From positions 1 to 51,074 of the forward strand of contig JAAYOD010000019.1 of assembly GCA_012520515.1 (NCBI GenBank): a DNA stretch of 51,074 nt, read 5' to 3'. The translations under genes and the position numbers were made by a program. Source of the DNA: Clostridiales bacterium (GTDB lineage Bacteria > Bacillota > Clostridia > Christensenellales > DTU072). Of this stretch, positions 42,701 to 51,074 are shown piece by piece (position 1 is the first letter of the stretch; every line of letters begins with the position of its first letter). The notes under the pieces were generated by a model, which had not been told where the DNA came from, ran no database searches, and saw nothing but the letters and a program-made list of their open reading frames with translations.

Positions 42701-45700
42701 GTTGTTGCCTAAAGTAGCATAAATGTTTTCATACACTCTGTTTTCACTAAGCACAATGCTTCTTATTGCGTTAGCGGAGAATAAAAGCGGTATGCGTCTC
42801 CAGTCTTCAGTAAATTTATCTTTTGAGAAGTTATAATATAGGTATGGATAGAATGACGCAAACTGCTCTTCCTTACTCATATTTGTAGAGCTTTGCGGCA
42901 ATAGATAAATTGTTCCGCCGTTGATGTAACCAGGTATCATATTACCTTCTCCATCAACTTCTACTGGTCTTTCAATTTCTATATCGTCGACCATAAACTT
43001 AACCCAAATGTTTTCGCAAATATAATTAAATCCTGCCACTATATAGCGATTATTTGGCTCAGTTATGCTCTTGTTTACAATATCTCTTAGCTTGTCTAGT
43101 CCATTTTGGCTGTGATAAATCCAGTCAAATTCATAGTTTACTTGATAGGTGTCGCCATCGCTAAATTCAAGCACTATGTTGTAGAAAAATTCTACATAAT
43201 AAGGGTTGACAGAATAATCATCTTCTGCAACTAGCCATCTTTCTGTGTTGCCAATGCCGCTAATGTCGTCGCTTACAAATTTTGCAAACAGCGTATCTTG
43301 CCCATCTTGATTTCTTATGTAAATTTTATCAACGGTCTTTTTTGTTACCGTTAAAGTAATATTCCAAATGTCTAGTTGCGGAACGCCAATAAAGGTGTTT
43401 GTGCTAATAATCGTGTTATCCTGCTCTGAAAACTTAGTTATCTTTACGCTATTTGCGCCATAGTTAAACTCCACGCGGTTATATGCGCCATCGCCTACAT
43501 TTGTATAGTAGCTAAGTATTCTAAGCGGCTTTTCGCTAAGTCCTGACAAGGAATATTTTATGTCCGACAAATCCCAAACTACATTATAGTAGCTTAAGGT
43601 CTTTGCGCTTGCGTTTCTGTAAATATCTGTGTCATAGTTGGTATAATTTGCCACAAATGATGTCGGTAGCTTATAAGTAACATTATCTTTATCGACAGTT
43701 TCTTCTGCCGTTGGATCAATAATTATCTTGTTTTTATTACTTGCGCTGTCGTATAGGTTATAATACTTTGCATAGTCACCGCTGTTTATAATGTTAGAAG
43801 GTGATGTGTAGCCTAAAGCATCTACATAATAACTTTGCACCGTTCTGTCCAAATAAAACACCGTCAAGCTGATTAAAAACTCATCGTTTTTATCATTGAT
43901 TGCAGTAATTTGGTAGCTGGAAGAACTGTCGCTTTCTGGCGCATTTCCTGCATATTCTCCTTCAAGAGAACGGAATATCTCGTCATATCTTACATTTATC
44001 ATTCCTACATCAAGTATGCCGTATGCGCCGCTGCCGCCTAATTTTCTATATGTGCCATATGCGCGCACTTTACTAGGTAGGTCGGGGTTAAGCGGGTCTA
44101 TTGTTATCTTGTTTAGGAAGTTGTTTTGCGTAGTTATTGTGCCTTCGTATCTTTGTTGCGCGTCATCTATATCGGTAACGCCATAATAATCTACATAAAC
44201 TATTTCTATTTGGGGATAGATAAATCGGAATCCATCGCGTTTTATTACAGCTAAGGGATTTGATTTATCTTTTTTTCTTAAGTTAGTTAAGTATACCTTA
44301 TTTATATCTTGTGTAGATGAGTTACCTTCTTCTTGCAATACTTGCACATCAAAGTAAATTAGGCGCTTAACCTTTTGCTCTTTTTGCGGGTCATCGTCTG
44401 ATATATGGTCTTGCGTGTAGAACTTATACTCCACAACGCTGTCATTTATCATTTTGTTAAGCACATCGCCATAAGACTGGTCGCTAGTGTCTGCAATATC
44501 TTTTGTATAATCTTCTAGGTATAATCTTATACTCTCGCTTATTGCAACATCTAGCGCGCTTAGCAATCTTCCTTGCTCTACATAGTCTTGGTAGGCCTTA
44601 ACTGTTTGATTCATAGCAGTAAGCAAGAGCTTGTCATAAATCTTTGTTAAGTATGCTACATACTCATAAAGATTTTGGTTGTACTCATTCTTTTCTTCTT
44701 GCGTCATACCTTCTGTTGAATCTTCCACCACAAAGTCTGTTGTATAGCGATTATGCTCAATTATCTTTTGCAAAACCGCTGTCGCTATAAAGAAGTTTTC
44801 TTCATTTAGAAGCTCTAACACTAGCATTATATAACTTTGCTTTGCGTCATCAGTAAAGACTGTTCTTTGATTGTTTTCAATGTCTATTATGTCAACTAAG
44901 TCATAGTCTATCATAAAGGCAAGCTCAGTCATTGCGGTATTTACCAAATAGACTAAGTCCATATAGACTATTGTCTTTAAGTGGTCATCTATGCTAGGAC
45001 TTCTCCATCTTAGCATTTCTTGGCGGCAAAGAGCGTCTATAAATGCTTTTTGAGTGTCATTTGCTTTATCTAAATAGTCATGATATAAAATGACCATGTC
45101 GCTATCTACATAAGAGCTATCTTCTCTAATTTCTGCAAGCTGGTCTTTTAGCTGCTCTCTTGTCTTGTTGTCAACATAGCTAGGTAAAATAAACTCTTCT
45201 TGGTAATAGGGCAAGATAAGGTCGTCAAATACCTTTACATAGCCGTACTGAATTTCTACTTCATTTATAACTTCGTCAATTATTTCCCTTGCTTTTTGTA
45301 TTAGCATTTCTCTAACTTTATTATAAACGCTAAGATTGCGGGTTTTATCTTTCTCTTGTCTTGCGTTATAGTTTGCTAATTCTAACTGCTCTAGCATCTC
45401 TTTGGCGCTTGCAAATATATCATAGTAAGATGCCTTTTGTCCGTTTATAAGTATATGGTTTTGCAAAATATGTTCTAGCTGCTCACTTGTTATGCCAGAA
45501 TCGCTTGGCAACTTGGAAAATAGGCTATAATAGAAAGCTTGCATACTGTCTAAAGTTATGCCACCATTATCTAGCATAGCGCCAAAATCATTTACATAAA
45601 TGCTATAATATAGCTTTTCTCGTCCTTTAGGTGTAAGTTCGTTAGATTCTAACGCTTGCTTTTCCGACAAGAAGTTCTTAAGCACATCTTGCTCTATTAG

Positions 45701-48700
45701 GTAATTTATATAACCTTTCTTGGCAAACTCTAAAATTGCGTTGTCGGAGAATATCCCTGTGCCCATAGCATTTATTTTGTTGCGTTGTACATTATAATAA
45801 TGCTCAATATAATATGGGTCATTTGGTATCTCATTTATTTCTCTTATGGTATACTCTATGCTTTGTTGCGCATAGTTTAATAGGCAGAAATATTTTAGCT
45901 CATTTAGGTCTTTTATAAATTTGTCACCTAAATCATATCTATAAATTAGGTACTGATAAACGCCATAAGGCGCATGATAGTTTCCGCCTACATAGTACTG
46001 GCCAAAAATTCCGCTTGCTGCTTCTATCTTTAGCTTTTCTTGCGCGCTTGCCATATTGTAATAATAGTACTCTACCGCCAGACTTTCAATTAGCGCAAGC
46101 TCTTCATTGGTTAAGTCTAAATAATTCTTCAAGCTAAGGTCTTCCCTGCTTGTATGGTATACAAAATAATCATTCTCTAATGCTTTATTATATAAGCTTT
46201 CAGAGTAAAGGTAGATATTTTCTTTAACATAATTTGTTATTTGCTCGTTATAAATACTTATTACTTTATCGGCGTCGCTTTCAAAAGACTTAAGCAAGTA
46301 ATCAAAACCAAGCGCATAAATATCTCCTCTGTTTTCCTTAAACACTTGCTTATGCTCATTAAACTGTAAAAACAGCTTGGTAAACAGCCTATCATAAGCG
46401 CTAGCCTTAATGTCTATAAGCACTGAATCATATATATCTTGGATAAGCTGTCTATAGCTTGCCCCTTCTCCAATTAAACCGCTATAATAGGTTTGCAAGC
46501 TTCTAAACACTCTTGCTTTACGAAGCTCTAAGTCATACTCTGCATTGCTGTAGCCAGTAAGCTGAACATTGTTAAGATAAATATCAAGTGTTTCTTTTGT
46601 TTCAATATCTATGTCTTTTGACTTTTGATACAATAAATCAAAGAAGTTCTTGCCAGCGGCGCGGCTAAGTTTTGCATAGAAGAAGTCCTCAGTTGCTCGC
46701 CTTATGGTAGGGTCTGCAGATGAATCATGCAAGAAATAGTATATTGTGTGCATATGCGGTTGTCCTGCTGGCACATAAAGGTTATACTGCGCATTAAACA
46801 ATGCTTTTTTATTGGAATCCTCCAAGCTGTTATAAACAAGACCGAAAATATCGTCTGGTCCGTTTAACTCGCCAATGCTTGGTCCATACACTTCGGCAAA
46901 CACCATATAGGGCTGAACATCGTTGTTAATTTCACCTATGCTCTTTGGATTGCTAAGCAAGCTGTCCACCGCTCTTGAGGTCACTATCTTATCTGCGTAC
47001 TCTATGCTGATATCATATCTTTTTGACGCCTGATTTTGCAAGTATTGCTTAAATTGGTCTAATGACGACATATAAGCGTTATTGTTATCTTGCAAGATAT
47101 CATCCATAACCGCCATCATTTGAGTATTTGATTTTATTCTATACGCGCCATATAATGAATCCCAAATAGCTTTTGCTGAAGACTCGTTGCTGTATGCGCC
47201 AATGTGCGCAATTGCATTTTGTCTTGACTCATTTCTAAAGGCAGTTATTGCAGCTTTTCGCTTGCCTGGGTCTGTATATGTATCTTTATCTACTGCATAA
47301 TCATACAAATGATAAGCTTCGTCATAATAAAACTCTATTTGATTGCCGTCATTATCAACAGGCACCATAGTGTTTACCATCTTTGCCTTAAGTAAAGCAA
47401 AATACTCTTGCAGCGTAGTTGAAATAATGCCTTTTCTATAAACATCTATTACATCTAGCATAGCTTGTTCTATAAGTTCGGCAAAAATCTCTTCTTTGTT
47501 TAGTAAAAAGAGCGCATAAACTTCTTCATCTAATGCCAGTGTGGTATAGATATTAAAGTAGAATGTATCTATGTTATCTTTAAACCTATCAAAAGTAACT
47601 TTAGGTGCGCTTATAAGCGCGCTTGCAGTTTCGCCATAGCTGCCTAGCGTCTTAAGGTCTGATATCATAAGGGTCGCTAGCGCATTGGCGCGCGCTGAAA
47701 CATTGCTTTCTTGACCAATAATAGACTGCATGCGCATTCTTTCTTCTTGTGTTGCCTTATCAAATATCTTTTGCCAAATTGCGCTGTTTATGTTATTGCT
47801 TAGCTTTTTGGCAACGGCGGCGTATAAAGCATCGTTAAAGGTGTTTTCTGCTCCATAGAAATACAACTCTCTCATTGCCTTATCGTACATATCTCTCTTT
47901 ATCTTTTGATAAGGCGTCAATTTCTCGGCATCTATGTTTTCCACATATCCTTGGTAGTTTCCTTTAAAGGTGTTATATAGCTCTACCCAGTTTAATAAAA
48001 TTATTCTGTCTTCTGGCTTTATGTTGTTTACGCTGTTTTGGGTAATTAGCATATCATAAAGGTACGCTATGCCTTCTTGCTCATTTTTAAGGTCAGGATT
48101 ATTGCTCATAACAGAGCGTAACAAAACGCTTTCCATACGCTGAGCAAGATAAGCTGTATTTTCTGCGCTGTTGTACTTTTGAAGTAATTGTACAAAGGTT
48201 TGATTCTTTACTTCTATCTCTATTAGCGCAAGCGCTTCTTTTAGTTTTTTGCTTGTGTCGGTGCTATAATAGTTTAGCGGAACAAGCTTGCCACTCTCTA
48301 CCGTAAAGAAATCATCCCAGGTCATAGCCTTTATAAGTTCAGAATATAACTCTTCTACTTGGGCTTTATAATAATTGTACATATAATTAATGTTGGTGTT
48401 TGCAGCGTACAAATACCCAACTATACTTCTATCTTTAAAACCTTCATATGAGATAATAGAATCGTCAATATATCTTGACCAGTCAATTTGCGGAGTAATA
48501 GGACCATCGCTTATTGCCGAATAATAATACTCTTTAGGGATATCTCTTTCCTTAAACGCCGCAGCGTAGTATTTGTCATAATCTACAAACATACTTTCAT
48601 CTAGCGTTCCGCCAATATCTGAAAGAAGTCCAGCTATTGGGTCGTCGTACTCATAGGTTGTGGTAAAGCTTGTCTTTAGTGCGCGGTTTAGCGCAACTAT

Positions 48701-51074
48701 TGTAATATCAAAGCCTTGCTCTCCTATGTTAACACCGCTAGCTGATGTACCCATAGAAATATAGGCGCGCAGCGTAAAGACTCCTCCAGCATAACCATTT
48801 GGCGCGCTTGGGTTGTAATAGCCATACTTATAGTCTATGTTTTCACTGCTTGAAAGCGCATAAAAATATGGACTTCTATTTATATCTCTATACTCGCCTA
48901 GGCTTTCATCATATATCTCCCATCTTATAATGGGTAAAGTAGTATATTCATCGCTATTTATAAAGAATATGCCTGCTGTTGTGGGCAATCTATGCGTAAT
49001 GCTGTTATAGGGGTCTACATAATAAAGTCTTTCTAGCATTACAGATTGATACTCACCATCTACGCTAACTATATTTTCCACTTCAGCGACATCTACTATT
49101 CTGCTTAAAATGTTTATAGTAAGCACAATCTCTTGCCCTGTAAACATTACCATATTGACATAAAGCAGTTTGTTTGGCGGTAAGTTATCTTCAGTCAAAT
49201 TATGACCGCTAAAGCCATAAGGAATTTCTGTAATTATCCTTATAACTTCCATATCTTTATCAAGCAATTCAAACCGTTTTATATCGTTTGTCTTTGGATT
49301 TTCTTCAGTGGAATCGCCAGATGGCGACACTGTAAATCTTTCATTGTTTTCAAAGTTTAACACAAGCCCTATTGTAGGTAGAGTGAAAACACCGTTATAG
49401 CCTATCTTTTCATCGTATGGGTCAATAACAATGGTGTTCTTTAGTTGTTCTTCATCTTCTCTTATATCAAGGCTTATGCCATTTACTGAGTATTCTATGC
49501 CAGAAAAAACCATTGCTTCCATTTCTACATAAACGGTAACAGTTTGCGTCACATGCTCGCCACGCTCATTGTAGTAGCTAAGTATAGTCGCTGTGGCAAG
49601 CACTCTTTTTTCTGCTCTGTCTATGCCGTTTGTAATATCAGCTTCAGTAATGGCATTTTCTCTTGGTATCCAAGACACAATAAAGTAGTTTATAGAAGTT
49701 GCATCAAAATAATCAGGCACTATTCTAGCCGTTATAACTTCTGGCAGTTTTTGATAATTAAATCCTGTCTTATATGTGCTTGTAGCGCCAGTATAAGTAA
49801 TTTCATTATCATAAAATAGGTATGCGTTGTTTATAGTAATGTAGCCGTCAATTATATTATAGGTTGAGTCATCAGCAGTTGCTGTATAGTTTACATTGTT
49901 TATATTCTTTCTTGGAATGTTTACCGTCAAGTAATAATGTCTATCGTCTATAACGCCTTCTCTAAAGCCATGTAATGGTAAAACATGATAAAAAGTATAG
50001 CTTTGCACTTCTTTGGAAAGCACATTTATAGAAGTTAGCTCTATATTTCTTGCTGTGCCAGAACCCTCTGTTTCGCTTGTTCTCCAACCTGTTTCATCAA
50101 GGTAGTATCTAACTATTCCTGACTTTACATAAGGAATATCTATATATGTGGGCAACAAATACCCTTCAGCAGTACAACTTTCTCCAAACTCATTATAAAG
50201 TTCAGCTGTTATATTGCTGCCAGTACCCCTTGCTTCCCGCTCGTCAATTTCTGCTCTTATAATAACCTTGATATTTTCTTGAGCGGAGCCTGCCGATAGC
50301 TTCTTTAGATAGATTATTGTTTCACTAGCTGCGCTGTTTATATTCAAATTATCAGTTATGCCTAATACCTTTCTGTTAAAAGAGTCTTCTGTATAGCTGC
50401 CAAACTCAAGCACAGGCGTTATTTCGCTATCTGTTATGCCGTTATAATAAACCATAATTATTCTTTCAAACATATGGTTTATGTAGGCATAGGGCGACGC
50501 ATAGCGCTCTAAGTTGTTGACAGGAACTGTTAGCGCAAACACCTTAGGGATTTCTATATAAAGCTCCCCCTCTTGCAAAATAGAGCTCATATTTATTCTG
50601 CCATCTTGTTGTTTTTGGGGCAGATAAACTGCATCTATGCTTTCTGCGTACTCTGCATTTATTAAAGTTATGTTGCTTATCACAAGGCCAGCCAAAGAGA
50701 AAGTAACATTTAATGTTTGCTCATTTATTGTGCCTGTGAAGATAGTGCCTTGCAAGGTCATAACTTCTTCGCCTTTGGGATTTTGCAAGATATAAGCTAA
50801 ATAATCAATGCTATTTTGATAGTTAGCGCTTTGCGGTGTTGCCCTTAGCCAGTCCACATAAAGATTGTACCTGTCTAAGATAAGGTCTGTTCTTGCCTCT
50901 TCAAAGCCAACGCCCACTCTCAACACTTTTTGAGTGTCAGCAATTAGCGCATTAATGCGGTCTAACAGCCTTTGGCTGTCTGCCTTATAGTAATTAATAT
51001 CGGTATAACCAGCTACTAGTCCACCGCTTTCATAAATGTTTATAGTGTCAGCAACAATCGTTCTTGGCTCAACA
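39779..51074 (-). CDS. Giant surface-type protein, C-terminal 3,764+ residues (N-terminus off window)
   Basis: The frame is open to the right edge, so the internal GTG at 50926 is not a start and the protein is at least 3,764 residues. Reading N to C: beta-rich modules (51074-48450) with recurring IDPY...LPT motifs; a helix-rich, Tyr/Glu-rich block of about 1,340 residues (48450-44420); further IDP...LPT beta modules (44360-43280) and beta domains; MBG/YDG-like domains (about 42050-40600; for example MVYNGS, LVGNDKASDF, YTLGNYPI); and a C-terminal right-handed beta-helix of about 240 residues (40510-39782). MBG domains and beta-helices are typical of secreted adhesins and carbohydrate-binding surface proteins. 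No LPXTG or membrane anchor is seen at the C-terminus. Function is unknown; export signal and promoter are outside the window. Confidence 0.88.
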   Translation of the reverse strand, partial: VEPRTIVADTINIYESGGLVAGYTDINYYKADSQRLLDRINALIADTQKVLRVGVGFEEARTDLILDRYNLYVDWLRATPQSANYQNSIDYLAYILQNPKGEEVMTLQGTIFTGTINEQTLNVTFSLAGLVISNITLINAEYAESIDAVYLPQKQQDGRINMSSILQEGELYIEIPKVFALTVPVNNLERYASPYAYINHMFERIIMVYYNGITDSEITPVLEFGSYTEDSFNRKVLGITDNLNINSAASETIIYLKKLSAGSAQENIKVIIRAEIDEREARGTGSNITAELYNEFGESCTAEGYLLPTYIDIPYVKSGIVRYYLDETGWRTSETEGSGTARNIELTSINVLSKEVQSYTFYHVLPLHGFREGVIDDRHYYLTVNIPRKNINNVNYTATADDSTYNIIDGYITINNAYLFYDNEITYTGATSTYKTGFNYQKLPEVITARIVPDYFDATSINYFIVSWIPRENAITEADITNGIDRAEKRVLATATILSYYNERGEHVTQTVTVYVEMEAMVFSGIEYSVNGISLDIREDEEQLKNTIVIDPYDEKIGYNGVFTLPTIGLVLNFENNERFTVSPSGDSTEENPKTNDIKRFELLDKDMEVIRIITEIPYGFSGHNLTEDNLPPNKLLYVNMVMFTGQEIVLTINILSRIVDVAEVENIVSVDGEYQSVMLERLYYVDPYNSITHRLPTTAGIFFINSDEYTTLPIIRWEIYDESLGEYRDINRSPYFYALSSSENIDYKYGYYNPSAPNGYAGGVFTLRAYISMGTSASGVNIGEQGFDITIVALNRALKTSFTTTYEYDDPIAGLLSDIGGTLDESMFVDYDKYYAAAFKERDIPKEYYYSAISDGPITPQIDWSRYIDDSIISYEGFKDRSIVGYLYAANTNINYMYNYYKAQVEELYSELIKAMTWDDFFTVESGKLVPLNYYSTDTSKKLKEALALIEIEVKNQTFVQLLQKYNSAENTAYLAQRMESVLLRSVMSNNPDLKNEQEGIAYLYDMLITQNSVNNIKPEDRIILLNWVELYNTFKGNYQGYVENIDAEKLTPYQKIKRDMYDKAMRELYFYGAENTFNDALYAAVAKKLSNNINSAIWQKIFDKATQEERMRMQSIIGQESNVSARANALATLMISDLKTLGSYGETASALISAPKVTFDRFKDNIDTFYFNIYTTLALDEEVYALFLLNKEEIFAELIEQAMLDVIDVYRKGIISTTLQEYFALLKAKMVNTMVPVDNDGNQIEFYYDEAYHLYDYAVDKDTYTDPGKRKAAITAFRNESRQNAIAHIGAYSNESSAKAIWDSLYGAYRIKSNTQMMAVMDDILQDNNNAYMSSLDQFKQYLQNQASKRYDISIEYADKIVTSRAVDSLLSNPKSIGEINNDVQPYMVFAEVYGPSIGELNGPDDIFGLVYNSLEDSNKKALFNAQYNLYVPAGQPHMHTIYYFLHDSSADPTIRRATEDFFYAKLSRAAGKNFFDLLYQKSKDIDIETKETLDIYLNNVQLTGYSNAEYDLELRKARVFRSLQTYYSGLIGEGASYRQLIQDIYDSVLIDIKASAYDRLFTKLFLQFNEHKQVFKENRGDIYALGFDYLLKSFESDADKVISIYNEQITNYVKENIYLYSESLYNKALENDYFVYHTSREDLSLKNYLDLTNEELALIESLAVEYYYYNMASAQEKLKIEAASGIFGQYYVGGNYHAPYGVYQYLIYRYDLGDKFIKDLNELKYFCLLNYAQQSIEYTIREINEIPNDPYYIEHYYNVQRNKINAMGTGIFSDNAILEFAKKGYINYLIEQDVLKNFLSEKQALESNELTPKGREKLYYSIYVNDFGAMLDNGGITLDSMQAFYYSLFSKLPSDSGITSEQLEHILQNHILINGQKASYYDIFASAKEMLEQLELANYNARQEKDKTRNLSVYNKVREMLIQKAREIIDEVINEVEIQYGYVKVFDDLILPYYQEEFILPSYVDNKTREQLKDQLAEIREDSSYVDSDMVILYHDYLDKANDTQKAFIDALCRQEMLRWRSPSIDDHLKTIVYMDLVYLVNTAMTELAFMIDYDLVDIIDIENNQRTVFTDDAKQSYIMLVLELLNEENFFIATAVLQKIIEHNRYTTDFVVEDSTEGMTQEEKNEYNQNLYEYVAYLTKIYDKLLLTAMNQTVKAYQDYVEQGRLLSALDVAISESIRLYLEDYTKDIADTSDQSYGDVLNKMINDSVVEYKFYTQDHISDDDPQKEQKVKRLIYFDVQVLQEEGNSSTQDINKVYLTNLRKKDKSNPLAVIKRDGFRFIYPQIEIVYVDYYGVTDIDDAQQRYEGTITTQNNFLNKITIDPLNPDLPSKVRAYGTYRKLGGSGAYGILDVGMINVRYDEIFRSLEGEYAGNAPESDSSSSYQITAINDKNDEFLISLTVFYLDRTVQSYYVDALGYTSPSNIINSGDYAKYYNLYDSASNKNKIIIDPTAEETVDKDNVTYKLPTSFVANYTNYDTDIYRNASAKTLSYYNVVWDLSDIKYSLSGLSEKPLRILSYYTNVGDGAYNRVEFNYGANSVKITKFSEQDNTIISTNTFIGVPQLDIWNITLTVTKKTVDKIYIRNQDGQDTLFAKFVSDDISGIGNTERWLVAEDDYSVNPYYVEFFYNIVLEFSDGDTYQVNYEFDWIYHSQNGLDKLRDIVNKSITEPNNRYIVAGFNYICENIWVKFMVDDIEIERPVEVDGEGNMIPGYINGGTIYLLPQSSTNMSKEEQFASFYPYLYYNFSKDKFTEDWRRIPLLFSANAIRSIVLSENRVYENIYATLGNNSSGNNISFTVKVINPMLFAKLAGQTNQYVMYDTISMPIDGNSRVISTSSDMPQILGNYFMPLNGTESTLFNILSTNYDVVNEKVSYECRYYMDGSSVIAGADSGVRTLSFMVVLPLSTYNYTAINDVRFDSTNSDKFTWRTVNSFDEIDSLFWKLGEKMTPSLLPKGYDAITGQTFEFMWDLDNININLATGDSYYTIRAYYYASSAQWLYKEVNIYIAREDISDEIVASTNLSMVYNGNRYTYELDYVLLNKLRSDGTMAEIFEDNVTIEYRISTSSEYNYSTTYRPLNAGTYYIRIRVDDYNFFGETIITLVIQPYKIKGMPVGIGGQGIVPDIVFEGVDTNYNIEYTYNGQPQGLIVKSGLPYVHVQNWPQTRDQKEYLYLSKLGANPTSSEITIAKSAAYNELFDKVTPATQVFLSKFKAQVKLDYNTVSDNELNAKVFDLLDYNLYICEVVPTITYQNAEDVILEKEPVDVGSYRYIYNIEAAQNNGNYMFEERTSFMGGWIVIHKQDVTYSLVSNTMVYNGSYQNPLINNLHLPNGNLPIGVSVTYTYSYTENLDLITTHQVKDVRSYSLKVEINGGNNYPDAVLENLTVSIVPQDLLISFDEEKTQSKYLSEIVDYGKHLKFDGLVGNDKASDFHEPVVSGNVKQYYTLGNYPIQINGFKLEGGNTLSYSKYDGDPIEINGVYYYKLILKDANEEGSLYTYLNENNKPVYESLINKFKNYNIYVRVDNFYTIYPDGEAILVQTDEQLQDTIASIENNSRVTIYLSEGSYSRLNINVNASITIIGCYDEDAKIISTLEGITIRQGEVTLQIIDIKGQSNIDSVYIGDKAGVVSILECHFDGLNLQNSRAVVTSAAYNGLLYINKTTITRYTRAVQLLSGTAEITDNIFNANGFGVSSYTQKEVFVRDCTFTSTTNEALYLEYNNHIVIECFFGQNYTAVRAQEEERNAILLQNTFASTNGIDFVSIY

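Noticed and set aside
50924..50926. GTG at 50926 as the start of the second giant protein
   Set aside because: The frame stays open without a stop to the window edge, and there is no ribosome site or signal peptide after this codon.

Overview
This window looks like a chromosomal segment of an AT-rich, low-GC Gram-positive bacterium of the Firmicutes, probably an uncultured Clostridia-type gut commensal (inferred). The evidence is RNase Y, a YycJ-RlmH neighbourhood, lipoprotein signals, Shine-Dalgarno sites of the AGGAG type, sigma-A-like promoters of the TTGACA-17-TATAAT type, and two giant surface-type proteins. UGA is used as a stop, so the standard bacterial code applies. I see no insertion sequence, prophage, CRISPR array or rRNA.

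Layout. 1-1851 (minus): the N-terminal half of an RlmD-type rRNA methyltransferase, preceded in the same operon by a membrane-anchored ComEC-like metallo-hydrolase. 2050-14935 (plus): a 2,796-residue BspA-like leucine-rich-repeat lipoprotein heads a tight operon with a phosphoribosyltransferase, a GNAT acetyltransferase, YycJ, two CPBP membrane proteases and RlmH. 14962-22784 (plus): M14 peptidase, TadA, Pth, Mfd and a divergent parvulin-type foldase lipoprotein, ending at a bidirectional terminator. 22852-32523 (minus): a stand-alone ProB-like kinase; RNase Y with its own promoter, a long leader hairpin and a terminator; and the operon M16 protease - FtsK - RimO - CinA C-terminal half - RecA. 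32707-33417 (plus): a leaderless 96-codon gene and four tRNAs (fMet, Met, Glu, Val). 33477-35763 (minus): a secreted membrane-anchored protein of unknown function overlapping a self-processing P1 peptidase. 35898-39719 (plus): a TtcA-like enzyme, then SerRS, a membrane protein and an acyltransferase-type membrane protein. 39779-51074 (minus): the C-terminal 3,764 or more residues of a second giant surface-type protein, open at the right edge.

Most genes are housekeeping: translation fidelity (TadA, Pth, RimO, RlmH, SerRS, tRNAs), DNA repair and segregation (RecA, Mfd, FtsK), RNA decay (RNase Y) and envelope proteolysis or folding (M14, M16, CPBP, parvulin lipoprotein). The unusual content is the two giant surface proteins. 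One is built from LRR supermodules. The other is a beta-module array interrupted by a roughly 1,340-residue helical block and capped by MBG-like domains and a right-handed beta-helix. Also notable are RNA leaders that start with hairpins at the predicted +1 (the LRR giant and rny), a leaderless small gene, an initiator tRNA with an extra T-stem base, and a CinA reduced to its amidase half. No gap longer than 300 bases lacks a gene; the longest (1852-2049, 20202-20369, 32524-32706) hold promoters and leaders.
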